Positions 34,569 to 47,885 are shown, counted from the first letter of the stretch. The stretch is 64,000 nt of DNA from Allium sativum (GCA_030737875.1 CM060918.1:774064552-774128551), one strand, 5' to 3'. Made by a program: numbers and translations. The notes: generated by a model from the letters alone, not told the origin.

Positions 34569-35195
34569 TTATCGACTATATGAACTATATAGAAAAATAG
34601 TGTTTTGAAATGAATTGTTTTACAATAAAAATCACATTTTTATTGTATGCATAAATCGTTGAAATGTGAAGTGTTAAAAATAGCCACTTGTTCAAAATAA
34701 ACATATATGAGTTGAAATATTCATTAATTAGCTAATGAAATGATTTGCACCTATTTATGTAACATTAGAATGAATGGAGTTTTTAAACCAAATAGAAATC
34801 AAATATGAAGTCGAATAGAAATTGATAAATGATAAGAACTATATATATATGTACATGCAATATTCATTGAACAGGTTATAGCAAAGGGGCTAGAGAAGAG
34901 GAGTAAAATTTTGTGCCCGACAAATAGATACACATTTACTGATTTGTTTGGGTGATGATTTTGAGCCTGTTGGCTAGCCGCTTGGCTTTTTCTTTTTCTT
35001 TTTGAGATTAGAAGGACCGGGAACGCTATTTGCGATTTCCCAATGCTCCCGGTGCAGGGGAGGTTATGGCGAAATTTTTCCAAAATTTAAGGTGTTAGAA
35101 AAATATTTGAAGTGAAAACGATATTGAAAATGTTGAATGAACTATATTTATATAAATATATAAATATAAATAAAATTAAAATGAAACGAAGCCGT

Positions 35196-35633
35196 GCAGT
35201 TCGTATTTTGAAACCGTGATTTCAAACGACTAGTGCGGGAAATCCGACCATTGGATTTTCCCGAAATCTCAACCGTCGGGTTCGCCTTGGAAATATCTTC
35301 CCAACGGCACCAACTTTGTAAAAATCCAACGGTTGGATTGTCTGGAATGTTTAATTCAAATCTGAAGAAAAACAGCGCCAGAAACGATTATATTTATTTA
35401 TATATATAAATATAATTATATTTAATCGAATAACGACGCTGCAGTTCGTATTTTGAAATCGAAATTTCAAACGATTGTACCGGGAGATCCGACCGTCGGA
35501 TTTTCCCGAAACTGGAACCGTTGGGTTCGTTTTGAAAAGACCTTTCTAATGATGTAGATTTTGTGAAGATCCAACGGTTAGATTTTTAGATATGTGTAAA
35601 TCAAATCTGAAGAAAAACAGCGCCACGGCCGCC
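35196..35633. repeat. 245-bp tandem duplication, LTR3
   Basis: Units start at 35196 and 35441; see the LTR1 copy. Confidence 0.85.
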
Positions 35634-37439
35634 TTATGGCCCGAAGCGTCGTTTTGAATAAAATGGCTATTTTAAAATAAATAAAAGTAGCGATAAATAG
35701 TTATAAAATATCATAAGCGATATGGAATGGAAATAAACTGAATTTGCTTGATTTATGTGATGTTTGATGGTTGAATGTGTTTGGTGTGAAAATTACATTA
35801 AAGGACAAAATTGGTGTTGTAGAGTAATTTAACCATTGAAATAAATTGAATTGAAATTCTAAATATACGTGAATTATTTGAGAAGGCCGAGTTAATTCTC
35901 ATTTCAAATAATTGACCGACGATTGAAATTCGAAGATGAAGACGATGGTCGAAGACCGGAGATCTTCACCTCGTTTGGATGGTAACCGAGGTCCTGATTG
36001 GGAGGCATCCCGAAATATGGATAATGAGTGGTGATCGTCCAGACGTACGTGGTGGTCGAAGGGTTTGCGAGGTATTTAGTGCCTCCGGTTTCGTTCAGAC
36101 CCAGAACGGACTTGTAAATGGACTGTATGTCCGACACTGGAATTTGTCCTGTGTGATTGATAGCCATCGGTTGCACGGTGTGAATTGCCTGTGTGGCATG
36201 CTAAGATGCAGTGATCAGGGCTTCTGTTGAAAAGCAAAGTCTTGTGGTGATGATCAAAGCACCGCCTGTGTGGCGTAGCTTTGTGTATAACGTGAATTCG
36301 CGAGCCTCACACCCCGGTATGAACCTAAAACGGGAGAAGGACATCAGGGGGGACGTGCGTTTTCTTTCTAGCTAGGGTGGTGTCAGTGACCTACCAGCCC
36401 TGACATTTATATACTTTTCACCTATGTGGTTGTTGCTGTTGCGAGGCGCCTCGGTTTGATCGGACGATCCGGGTCCGATGGAGTCATTCGTTGGCTCATT
36501 TACACCCCAAAGGTGGAGAAACGCATTGTTCAGGCATTATAATCCACTTCGTGTGGATCGACCCTGACGATCCAGGGTATGGTTGTGGCTGTACCTGAGA
36601 CTCGGGCTAGACAGTCTCGAATTCGGTAAGGACTATCTTTTGCCTTGGTTCATGACGGAAATCCAATTTCCAAATACGACATCGTGCGGTTTTGATTGTA
36701 TATATATATGGCGACATGATATATGGTACCCATGCCGTCTATGATTAATAGTTATGATTTGAAATTGTTTTCAAAGCACATAAACACTAGCAATAATATC
36801 AAATGCCTTTGTTTTATTCGTATCAATCATATTTTGGCCATTATAAGGTAAAACTCTATCCTCCGGTTTGCGTTGCATTGTGTGATGGGAACTGAGTCTT
36901 ATAATGGCTTCATTTTTATAAAAAGCATAGCGATGTTTAAAAGAAAGATTTGTTTTAAAGCACTGGCAATCCAATGGAGTAAACCCGTTCCACGAAAGTG
37001 GCGTGGTCCTGTGATTAGCCAATTATATATATGTGTTGAGTGGATTTCTCATACCAGTCCCATGACTGACTCGTAGTTTGTTTCACTCTCAAACTCGGGT
37101 GCCCCTTTTTCCACACGGGCAGCCTTGTATTCAGGTTTAACTGGTTCTTTCTGGATAGCTGGAGCTGAAGATGGATTCTATCATTTATTTCTTTTTATGC
37201 TGTTCAGCTCCTATTGTACATATTTTGTTTATTTCCGCTGTAGATATTTATGTATAGCTGAACTGTATTTGTACTAAGTAAGATCCTGTATTCTGTGTAA
37301 CTCTGATGATTATTTTATCCAGTTTCTTTTGTTGTTCATTCTGGTGTATTTATTTAATTCTGTTCTGCTATTATATGTTTCTGTGTTATATTCCAAAGAT
37401 AACCTTGTTTCCGTGAGAACGGGAAATCGGGTCGTCTCA

Positions 37440-37444
37440 ACCAC
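37440..37444. other. Right target-site duplication of element C (ACCAC)
   Basis: Identical to 18729-18733. Confidence 0.9.
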
Positions 37445-39116
37445 CCAGCCCTGAGTTAGGACCCAACTGACACTACATACCCAAACATATTAAAATAGAC
37501 ATAACAATCAACAAATCGTTTATACTCATGTTATAATAGTAGATACTAAACCTCTCCCACAACCAACACTTCTAGAAATTGCATATTACTTAATGAAGAC
37601 CTTAACTAGCACCTGGTTACCATCCGTAGCCTCATCTGAATCGACGTATATTAGGCACATTTTATCCCTTTAAGACAAAATGAATTGGTTTTTCCTTTTA
37701 AAAAACAAAAGAGAAACTTATATAAATCGTTTCAAACAAAACATCAATCTGGTAAACTAGTCATGTTATTTATTTGATTATTGCTAAAAAATCTTACTCC
37801 AACTTTGAAGGTGCCTAATATCATCAATTGGTGAGTTGCTAGCCCTTACCATCTTTATTCGTTCACTATAAACTCATTACCAAATTATTTGCGGATTGAA
37901 TCATGCGATGCGTCAAAAATATGAAAAACAACAACATTTTACATATTGGTGGACCGACGGTTCATACTTCACAGAAGAAAAGCACTAAAATCGCGTGATG
38001 ACATAAAGATATGTATATATAAAATTATAACGCCCAATAAGGAAGCAAATAAAATAAGGGTAATAAAAATTAATTGTGAATTTAAGTCGAGATCAAATCG
38101 AATATTTGCGCTTTAAAATGGATAAACATTCCATGTAGCTTTGTAATTACTCAAGGTAAAAGCAACTACTTAACAAAATATCATCTAGTGAAATATTATG
38201 GGAAAACTTAAAAACACACAAATCTAATAGTATAGCGATACATTAGTACATAAAAAGGCTAACCAAATTTTACAAGCTCAAATATATTACTTTTAAGGAT
38301 TATCAAATCTCTAAAATATTATGAATCCCTAGTTATATTTATGTGTGCATTTATGTAACTAGGGATTTATAACTAGAAACTCAATATACCTTAAAAAGAT
38401 TTGCGCTTACTAGAGTTTCAAATTTCGAACAAACTCATACTATCATATAATTTAATTTGAGCTATCGAAGGTCGATTTATATAAATAATAAGATACTCAA
38501 TAAACTTATCTAGTACTACTGTGTAACTCTACCAATAGTCCTAAGTAAACTATATCAAAGATTATTTTAAATGCATATTTAATAGCTACCATTACGTACT
38601 TTGTTGGACTATGATTCAACTTTTTGAATTCATTATCATTTTAAATTTAAATGACATTATGTTTCTATGCAGCATTGTAATTTATTGTTTTGTGCTAATG
38701 TTCTTGATTTTTATAGTCATAATAATCAAATTGAATTTTTTCTTTTTGGAATATACACATGATTAGTTATTAACTTCAATGCTACAATTATAGAAACTAG
38801 TTTCTCCCACGATTACAGACACATGTTCATTAGTTTCCTCTTTTTTTTTTGCATTTTATTCGATCTTACAACACTCTTGTAGCTGCCAGTTGTGTTGAAA
38901 ATTGCTCATCTTTAAACTTGAAGTTATGTTTTTTTGGTTTCAACGAATTCAATTTACTATTCTCGTGGCACTTTTTCATGCCTATATTTTTATTTTACAA
39001 GTGTTCATAAGTGCTTAAAAACAATTACCAAAACATATCTTTTCTAACACAGATCCATGTCAACTTGTCAATGAATTTAAAATAAGTTACTGAATTTTGC
39101 TGAAAATTTTAATGAT
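37445..39116. other. A/T-rich flank, partly the rest of the J LTR
   Basis: The first part should continue the U3 of LTR J. Beyond it I see no coding sequence, repeat array or recognisable element. Confidence 0.35.
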
Positions 39117-39121
39117 CAATT
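39117..39121. other. Presumed target-site duplication of copia I (CAATT)
   Basis: The five bases next to the LTR terminus TGTTAGGG. The partner copy lies outside the window. Confidence 0.4.
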
Positions 39122-40438
39122 TGTTAGGGAATGCATAATGCGGATCTTAAGGCAAGACTATCACTAGAGGGGGGTGAATAGTGTTTATAAGGAATGTACG
39201 AAAATCTTAAACTTAAATGATATATTATATGAATCACACACAACAAGGATAATCATGGACACAAAATTAAACACAACACAGAAACAGATAAATAAAAAAT
39301 GCAGAAAAGCAAAGAACACACCAGATTTTATACTGGTTTGTATTACTCCAACGTTCTGTCCCACGCAACGCTGGATTGTGCAGAGTTTTATTAATATCAC
39401 TATCCAAGTACAATCCCCTTGATTTCACGGCTACAAGTTTAACACAGCTCCAAAGACTCTTGATTTCACAGCCACAAGGTTACCACCGCTCTCTTTCCAA
39501 GATTTCAAGGCTATAAGGAACACACCCTTTTCCAAACACTTCCCAAATCATTATAACAACCTATAACTCTTCAGTAGAACTACAATTCAGAGAGTAATGG
39601 ATAGAGAGAGAGAGAAAAGAAAAAGCTTTATATAAATAGAGTAGAAATCAGCAAAGTAGAAGTGTAGAAACCAAAAGATGGAGATGGAGAAGAAGAATGA
39701 ATAAAAAAAAATCGAAATCAACCTCTATTTATAAGATTTGAAAGGTTGCAACGCTTCTGGAATGTTACAAATAGTGAAAAGTCACTTCTTTGAAAATTGA
39801 ATTTCTGAAGTTGTATGTCACATGCGCTCTTATGTATGTTGTCATAAGCATGTTAAAATTTTTAATTTGATCTTTTAAAGTGTTTAAACATATATATTGT
39901 TCGAGAAATTCTTGAGTTAAAACTTAGTGATATAAATGAGTATTATAAAGTATAAAACCATATGAAATCATAATAATATATTATTTAAACATATTTATAA
40001 ATTTGTAAAGTTTAAAACCATCTAACTGTAAAACTATATAAACTTGTATATCAAACTAAAACTTATATTTGAAATCATAAGTAAGATAGAAAAACAATTT
40101 GAAATTAGAAAATCAGAATTTGAAATTTGAAAATCAAAGTTAGAAAAAACAAAATTTGAATTTGAACCTAGAGTGTTATTCAGATTCTTACATATAAACT
40201 AGACTCTATTGCTACATTTGTCTTGAACTCTTGAAAACTTGATAACTTATGGGTTTTGAATCTCCTTTGAATTCTGAATCTCTTGGAACTCTAGAATTGT
40301 ACAGTCTTCAGTATTTAAGTCCCATATACAAATCCTGCATATATATATGTATATATATTATAGACAGAGATATTAGTATGTATTTTATAATCAATGATAA
40401 TTGAAATAAGGTTGTTATCATCAAAACTCCATTATCCA
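39122..40438 (-). mobile_element. Element I: Ty1/copia 3' LTR, 1317 bp
   Basis: On the minus strand it runs from TGGATAATGGAGTTTTGATG (40438) to CATTCCCTAACA (39122). TTTTGATGATAACAACC at its start and the polypurine tract beside it are typical of plant Tork/SIRE-type copia LTRs. The plus-strand stretch AGAGGGGGGTGAATAGTG (39165-39182) also occurs in such LTRs. The matching pol fragment is at 57044-57441, separated by the insertion of B. Confidence 0.8.
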
Positions 40439-40442
40439 AAAA

Positions 40443-40455
40443 TCTCCCCCTTTTT
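40443..40455 (-). other. Polypurine tract of copia I
   Basis: The minus strand reads AAAAAGGGGGAGA shortly before the LTR start, preceded by the ATGAC/GTCATCA-type sequence usual in this group. Confidence 0.85.
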
Positions 40456-43400
40456 GATGACGACTGAAACGACACAAACTCGCCCTTACGGGAAAGCCCG
40501 GATTGAGTTGAGAGCACGACAAATTAGAACAGACAGAAGAACATTTCATTGCTATTACAACTATTTACATCAGAGTTCAAGAATATAATAGAGCATGAAT
40601 AAATATTATACATCAGAAAAATATCAGAGATTTAAATTATATTAGCAGCAGAAAATAATACATAATACAACTAAAAGAAAAACATGGATACAGAGCTTTC
40701 CGATTATAGCTCCGGTTGTAAACCAGGATCCTGTAAAAATAAATCTGCAAAATCAAAACTACTAGCTGCCTATGTGGAAAATAGGGGCACCCAGAGTTTA
40801 AGTTAAAACAATAAACTTCAAGGCAGTCATGGGACTGGTGTGGGAACTAAAACTGTTATTAAAACTTTACTTTATAAATAAATTAAATCAAGGGACCACG
40901 CCTTATAACACGGAATGGGTTTTCTCCCAAGAATACCAATGCATAAAGTAGTTTATAAACAGCGTAGTTCTTTTTGGTAAAATGAAGCTATTATAAGACT
41001 TAGGTCCCATCACACAATGCAACGCAAGCCGGAGGATAGAGTTTTCCCTTATAATAGCCAAACATGCTTGGTGCATTTAAAACAAATAATTTGATACTAT
41101 TATAAGTGCATAGTGTGCAAAACAACTTCAAATATAAATGTATCAATTATATATGGCATGGGTACCATATATCATGTTGCCATACTATGCTTTACAATCA
41201 AAAACAAAATGTCACGTATTGGAAATTGGATTCCATCTATGAGTCGGGGCCAGGGATGCCTCCTCACCAATTCGAGACACTCTAGAAAATGCCTCAGGAT
41301 TCCCCGTAGTGAACCCTTGGATCTTCAAGGTTAGTCCTCCCTTACATTTGAGCATTGGTTATCCCTGAACACATGTTTCCCGGTCCTATCGGACCTATCC
41401 ATCTGCTCAGCAGTAACGGATATATCTAAGGCGCCTCGCTATCCATCATCCACATAGGTAAAAAATAATAAATATCTGGGCTCCATACCATGACACATCC
41501 ATAGCTAAAAGGAAACGTCGTGCACTCCCTATAGTTACGATCCCGTTTTTGACTCATACTAAGGTGTGAGGCTCGCAAATTAACGCTATACACAAAGCTA
41601 TGCTATTTACAGTCGTACTTTAATCATCAACCACAAGACTTTGATTTTCAACAGAAGCCTTGATCATCTGCATCTCAGCATGCCACATTGACAATTCACA
41701 CCATGCAAATGATGTCTATCGATATATAAACTCTGAGCTCATACGTATTAGAGAAGGGTGTTAAGCAAGAGAATAAAAACTCTGCCACCAAACAAATATA
41801 TATTTAATAGAGATCAATCAACATAGAATAAAATCCAATGTCAGACACACATCCATTTACTAGTTTGTTCTGGGTTTGAAAGAAACCGGAGGCACCTTAT
41901 TCCTTGTCCCATATTTCCAGTACAGGAGAAAGGTCCTCGCATATCCGGTTGGTCTTCAAGTACGTCTGGACGATCACCACTAATTACCTTGTCTTGGGTG
42001 TACAGCCCAATCAAGACATCAGTAATCATCCAAACAATGTGAAGACCTCCGATCTTCAACCACTATATTCATCCTCGACTTATCGTCGTATCAATTATTT
42101 AGAATGGGTATAAACCCGGTCTTTCCAAATAATTCACGTGTCTTATTATCAAATGATATTAAAACATCACATACGCCTCATTCCAATTCTGAATAATCTT
42201 TTATTTAAATATTTATATCCTTTGGGAAATGTTCCCATTAATTTTATCAAAGTTAAATCCTTTAAATTTATTCTTTAATCTTTCTTTGGATATTGATTCA
42301 AACTGGATTAAGGTTTATAAACTAGTCGGGATTATTGAACCATACTAAAGTAATCAATTCTTTTATTATCCCAACCTATTCATCCCATGGAGAAAAATTG
42401 GTAATACTCCATATCTTAAACCATGGTGTTATCGGTAAAATTAATTACCATTTCACGTTCAAATCTAATTAAAGATTTAACTATCCCCTGGAGTTAAACT
42501 GGTGGTACTCCATTCTCGATCATTTCCCGAATTTGATAATTTAAATTATCACATTCTCATTTCAATCTAATTAAAGATTCATTAGAACTCCACTTATTTT
42601 TAATCTTCCTAAAAATCAATATTAATGATTATTTAACTTTGGGAAATCAAACATGTCACATCGACAATCTACACCGTACCATTGATTTCTGCCGATATAT
42701 AACGTCTAAGCTTGTACGTCTTAGTGAAGTGTGTTAAGAAAGAGAATAAATTCTCCACCACCAAACAGATACATATTTATAAGATATCAATAATACAGTT
42801 CAAAATACAATGTTAGACATGTAATCCTTTCTTTAACTGGGTTAAAGAACAAATGTCATTTAAAACACAGTTCACAATAAGCCCAATATCGCATTCCGTT
42901 ACTTATGGAATCATCACAGAAAATAGATCCATATATAATCGATTTCAATTTCTATATCCAACTAATAATATAAATGGAATAACGACAAAGCCTTTTAAAT
43001 TCCATATATATTAACAGTCTTCCTTCACAGAAGTTCACTTCGATTATTACCAAATCGAATTCCATTCAATTCCAATTTAATATATTAAATTGGAAAACTT
43101 TACTTTGGAAATTTTCTATTAAGTCTTTGAATAAAGATTTATAAATTCCCGATCTTAACTTCACTGTTAATCAGGTTAAAGAACAAGTGTTATTTAAAAC
43201 ACCGTTCGCGATAAACCCAAAAATCCAATTCTTAATTCAATTCCAATTAAATATTAATTAATTGGTAAACTTCTCTAAATCTTAATTAATGGATTTATTC
43301 TTTTCTCAACTGGGTTTAAGAACAGTGTTAGTAAAGACATTGTTCACAACAAACCCAAAATCCCATTTGATATTAAATACAAGGCTTTGAATAGAAATTA

Positions 43401-44861
43401 TATCGGCTTATATTCAATATCAAATTCTGAAACCAACAAATATCGTATTGGAAATAATGATATATATATCTTGCAAATTTCCATAAAAGTATCCATATAA
43501 TCACAGAATTCAATGTTGAAATATTCCGAAGATTATTTCCATTCCAAATCAATTCCAAATTATTCATTGGAAATTCCTGGTTATATTAAAACCATTGACA
43601 AATCCAATTTATTTATTTAAAAATTATTGGATTTCAAATATAGTTAATAACTAGTTCATTTTGATAAAAATATATTTTTATCTTAACAAACATGGAATTT
43701 CTCATCCCAATTCTTTCTAAATAATTTATTATGATTTTACACAAATTATTAATATTTCTAATAATTTTATTAAGGCCCTTTCAGTCGATTTCCAGAAACG
43801 GTCATCGAACTGCACTTACATCGACCTTTTCCAAATTTGATTTGGACATAATTCCAAATCCAACCGTTAGATTTCAAATCTCTTATACTCATTGGAAAGG
43901 CTTTTCGATATAAACCTAATGATTCTTGTTTTAGAGAATCCGACGGTCGGATCTCCCATAATTTCCTTTCGAAGTCAATGGTCGAAATTTGCGAACGGCC
44001 ACGGCGCGACGCTTTCTATTCAGGCCATTAATTATATATAATATATATGTTTCATCGATTTCTATTTAAAACGTATTTTATAAATCATTTATAAATTCGT
44101 TTTAACACGAGTCTAACTTCATTTTCAATTTTAAATCAAAATTGAATATTACATATCATTATTATATTAAAATGATAATATTTTCAAAATATTTGATTTT
44201 GAAATCATTTCTTTTTCGATATTCATTATTAAAATGAATAAAAATCGATATAAATATCGTCCATGTCAAAATGGCACATATTTAATCAACACGGCTTTAT
44301 ATATTTCAATGTTTTTGTGTCCATCCAAAATCGGACATCAAATTCATATTTTAATCCTTTATTGAATATTATTTTAAAATATTCGTTATTCCTGAACTGG
44401 AATCAGACCCAATCAATTACCATATAATGTTAGTTATATGGATTTCATACAACACATGTATATAGCAACAATGATAAACAATCAACCATCATCCAGAGTG
44501 CATTACACAACTGCATAAGCATTAAATATAAATAATTAACGCTTACAATAGTCTGTCAGCCAATCAGTTGAAATATAACTAAACAATTGGGATTAGTGTA
44601 TGCCAAATATCATCCTAATACCCGTGTGGGGTTTCAACCAACAAATACTGAATATTATTTGCGCAATTAGGCGATGTGCAAAATTTAGCGTTCCAATCAA
44701 TATTAGTTAAATGGGTATACATAAACAAATCGTCCAGTTTGTAAATGAATAATTATTTTCATTTTAGGACAATTTCTTGTCGTTCATATATACGTTAAAA
44801 ATTATATTTTTAACGATAAAATATTTATTTCAACGCATGAATATTTTATATAGTTCATTTA

Positions 44862-45225
44862 TTCAATAAAAATGATATTTTTATTGTTCAAACATTTTAT
44901 TCAACACATGACAATTTTATCACTTCATTTATATGTTAAAAATAATATTTTTAACAAACAAATATATATTTTAACACATGACAATTTTTATCTCTTCATT
45001 TGTTTGTTAAAAATAATATTTTTAACGAACAAATATATATATTTCAACACATGAAAATTTTTATCCCTTCATTTATACGTTAAAAATAATATTTTTAACA
45101 AACAAATATATATTTCAACACATAACAATTTTAATCTCTTTATTTATATGTTAAAAATAACATTTTTAATGAATAAACATATATTTCAATGCATATCAAT
45201 ATTTATCTCTTTATTTATACAACGC
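44862..45225. repeat. Minisatellite of about 70 bp in the B 3' LTR, about 5 units
   Basis: Units share CAACACATGACAATTTTTAT and a GTTAAAAATAATATTTTTAAC-type inverted repeat. Confidence 0.85.
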
Positions 45226-45278
45226 ATATATATATATATATATATATATATTTTACATTATATATATATATATATTAT
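45224..45278. repeat. (TA)n microsatellites in the B 3' LTR
   Basis: Two TA runs separated by TTTTACAT. Confidence 0.85.
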
Positions 45279-45909
45279 ACACAACACACATACCACACAA
45301 ATCATCCATGGTTTGTACAGAAAGTAGTATTAGGAGCTACCAAGCTCCGACTACAACTATTTTATAATAACTGTAAAATAATTTGAGTGAGAAGAAGTTC
45401 TCACACTCGTTTCCACTCCTCCACTCTTTTATTTCTGAATTTCTGTTATGTTTGGATTTGAATTTGCCTAAAATTCTAATTTTCCCCGTTTTGATTCTAG
45501 TCAGTTCCATCTTATAGTGTTCATTGTTGCGAATTCAACGCAACTGAAATCGTTCGATTTGGACCTCGTATGAAAGAGATATTGCATTTAATACATTTGA
45601 TAACTAAATAAATGATTAATAAAAATAATTATCTCTTTGATTACATTTCCAATTTAACCCCCTTTCCATCGTCTTCCTCAGCCGGCCCTTTAACCCATTT
45701 ACGCAACCCTTAGGGTTCCAGTTCGCACGCCATTCAAGCCCCTAGCCAACGATTTGACGTCACCATGTTGAAGCCCTCAACTTGCTCCTCCTTTGCCTGA
45801 TAGGTGGGCCCACTAGTTGCCCCCTAGGCCCCACAATCAAGGCGCGAACGGCAGTGGTTTCCAAAGCAATTCCGACCAATTCAAGGGCCCAACATTGATC
45901 TAAACCGTA

Positions 45910-47725
45910 TGTGACGAAAAGGAATTTCGCTCGGTCTGAACCAGTCGCTAAACCGACCCAGACCGTTCGAAACGCCCTATCGTTTGAGAACACGACAAAA
46001 TAGAACGCATACAAAAGAACATTTCACTGTATATCACAACAATGCATCAGATTACAAGAATATACAGAGTATAAACAAATAAATATTACACAGAAATATC
46101 AGAGATTTAAATTACATTTAAATACATAGCAGCGGAAAATAATACAATACACAACTAGAAGGGATATACGGATACAAAGCTTTTCGGATATCATTAAAGC
46201 TGTAAACCAGGATCCTGTAAATATAAATCTGCAAAACCAAAACTACTAGCTGCCCATGTCAAAATAAGGGCACCCAGAGTTTAGGTTAAAACAATAAACT
46301 CCAGGTCAGTCATGTGACTGGTGTGAGAACTAAAACAGTTATTGATCTTTATTTTCAGATTTGATAAATGCTAATTCATGTATATAAAAACTGATTTTAT
46401 AAATAAAAATATAATTAAAAACTTACATTTTTCTGCCTTTAACTTGGAAGAGGGGTGCTGGGCTGTTGGAGGTTCGTCGGAGGTCGGCTGAGGGCCAAGG
46501 GGGGTGCGGGTTCGGGTCTGGGTCGCGGCAGGTGGGGTCAGGCGGGGGTAGGGCGGCGGTTTTGAAGGGTAGGAGAAGATCAGGAAGAAGAAGGAGGCGG
46601 GCGGAGCAGGGGGGCTCGGCGCGGTCTTCTGCAAGGGGAGGGGGGTTGTGCGCCTCGCGCGGCGGCACGATTTGAGGGGGGGGTTCTTCTCGAGGCAGCG
46701 GCGGTTTAAGGGGAGGGGCGTCGGCTCCTCCGCCTCTTTTCTCCTCTTTTTTTTTTTTTGAATCTGAAATGAATCGAACGGGGGGAGGGGGGGCAGAGGG
46801 TAATACGAAAGGAGAGAGAAAGGTTAATTTTTATTTTTTTATTATTATTTTAAATGCAAAGAGTTGACTTTTAAATACGACCTCAAAACGAGGCCCACCA
46901 CCTGTCGTCCATAGCGTTTTACACCCATTACGAACACAATGGGATATGTATCGTAAGCTGATTCGACTGTTTCGTTCGGTTTCCGTTAAAATCAACATAT
47001 AACTCTATATGTTGAATTTGAACGCGCATTTCTATTTACCGGGGTCACATACTAACTCTAAAAATTGCAGAAAAATATTTTCTAACTTCGTATAGACGAT
47101 ACGGTCCTAAAAAAACTAGTTTCGTCGAATTCTGAGACCGTTAGAAAAATGGTCATTTTCCAGTCGATTAAAATCAACTAAACTGGTCAAACGCGTTTTC
47201 TTTTGCCACGCTCACATATTGATTCGAAAAATTATGAAATTTGAAACCTTGCAATAATTTGACATCACGGACCCAATAAAAGTGGTTTCGTCGAAATCCG
47301 AGGTCGTTTGCAAAATTCCCATTTTAAGGGCCTGAATTCCATAGCGACTATTCAGAATTTTCAACTGGACATATCTTTTGATTTCCGCTATGAAATTTCA
47401 ATTTTTTAGATTCGTTGGAAAGATATTCTCAATTAGATCCCATTATTTTTGGTTTCACTAAAATCCGGATTATTCTGCACCCGGTACATTCAATTGAAGT
47501 TTGAAATCGAATTATCGAACTACCGCGCCATTTTCAATTCCTTTTATAATTATATATAATTATTTATATTCTAACGTTGATCTATATAACTATATACAAT
47601 TGAATTTTATTCAAAAGAAATTTTCTCGTCGATATTATTTAAAATAATTCATTTTAAATAATCAAAATTCGCTAAAATTGCCAAAATAAAAATTTTAAAC
47701 TGGCCCAGATTTTCGGGTTGTTACA
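45910..47725 (-). mobile_element. Element D: shortened solo LTR nested in the B 3' LTR
   Basis: The minus-strand start TGTAACAACCCGAAAATCTG is at 47725. The flanks CCGTA (45905-45909) and CCATA (47726-47730) fit a 5-bp TSD with one transition, and the uninterrupted site (ACCGTATCAAAATGG) is seen in the B 5' LTR near 54827. The LTR is only 1.8 kb instead of 6 kb: it keeps both end regions and the leader but lacks the minisatellite and middle part. The left boundary is uncertain, since family homology is clear only from about 45968 or 45983, and the first 60-70 bp may belong to B. Confidence 0.65.
46425..46770 (-). promoter_or_regulatory. GC-rich leader with splice-donor consensus in LTR D
   Basis: About 300 bp of G/C-rich sequence (C-rich on the minus strand) ends in AAAT|GTAAGT (GT at 46426-46425). 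It follows the family block and an A/T-rich segment, as in C, but its sequence differs from the leaders of A, B and C. Confidence 0.4.
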
Positions 47726-47746
47726 CCATATCAAAATGGAGAGCTC

Positions 47747-47885
47747 ACCTTCCTCTTGAATAATCGCATTGAAGCCATACTGAGATGATGAATGAATTTC
47801 GCGATTTGAGGGGATTTTTTTTGGAGCGATTCCCGTCGTCTGTTGTTTGTGGCGGCAGCTAAAATTATGGGCTAGGGTTTAGTTA
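47747..47885 (-). promoter_or_regulatory. AAACCCTAGCCC leader and splice-donor consensus in the B 3' LTR
   Basis: The minus strand begins AAACCCTAGCCC (about 47880) and reaches AAGAGGAAG|GTGAGC (GT at 47748-47747), with an ATG at the conserved GCTTCAATGCGATTATTC. The 5' LTR has the same unit at 54850-54983. It looks like a host-type 5' leader, though no long frame follows. Confidence 0.4.

Larger units (their letters stand above)
18734..37439 (+). mobile_element. Element C: coding-free giant-LTR retrotransposon in a three-LTR tandem array
   Basis: The structure is LTR1 (18734-24686), internal 1 (24687-25085), LTR2 (25086-31079), internal 2 (31080-31478), LTR3 (31479-37439), all plus strand. 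Each LTR begins TGTAACGACCC and ends GGGTCGTCTCA. Each internal region is 399 bp, starts with a tRNA-iMet primer-binding site, ends with a polypurine tract and has no coding capacity. A perfect 5-bp TSD encloses the whole array, so it was one insertion that later gained a unit. The middle LTR is a chimera of the outer two. The element must have been mobilised in trans, probably by a Tekay/Del-type chromovirus, judging from the GGACGAAA-type motif before the polypurine tract. Confidence 0.95.
31479..37439 (+). repeat. Element C, LTR3 (5961 bp)
   Basis: TGTAACGACCC to GGGTCGTCTCA. The 3' half carries private changes (AATAGATACAC near 34925, TTCCCAATGC near 35037, GATGTAGATTTTG near 35550, GATGATC near 36250) not shared with LTR1 or LTR2. 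Confidence 0.95.

Noticed and set aside
22046..37076. Sets of 67-, 83-, 90- and 94-aa frames repeated at 6.36-6.39 kb intervals on both strands
   Set aside because: They overlap each other in antisense, have no recognisable domain, and recur only because the LTR does. Not conserved as frames in A or B.
18734..37439. Tandem array as an assembly duplication artefact
   Set aside because: LTR2 has private substitutions, different microsatellite and poly-C lengths, and a recombinant pattern, which a duplicated contig would not create. Long reads would still be the direct proof.
39174..39422. An 82-aa frame in the copia LTR
   Set aside because: It lies inside the LTR, opposite to the element's coding strand, with an antisense frame of equal length.
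46371..46675. Overlapping Pro-rich and Gly/Arg-rich frames on both strands
   Set aside because: The composition effect of the GC-rich leader in LTR D; no conserved frame among the family.
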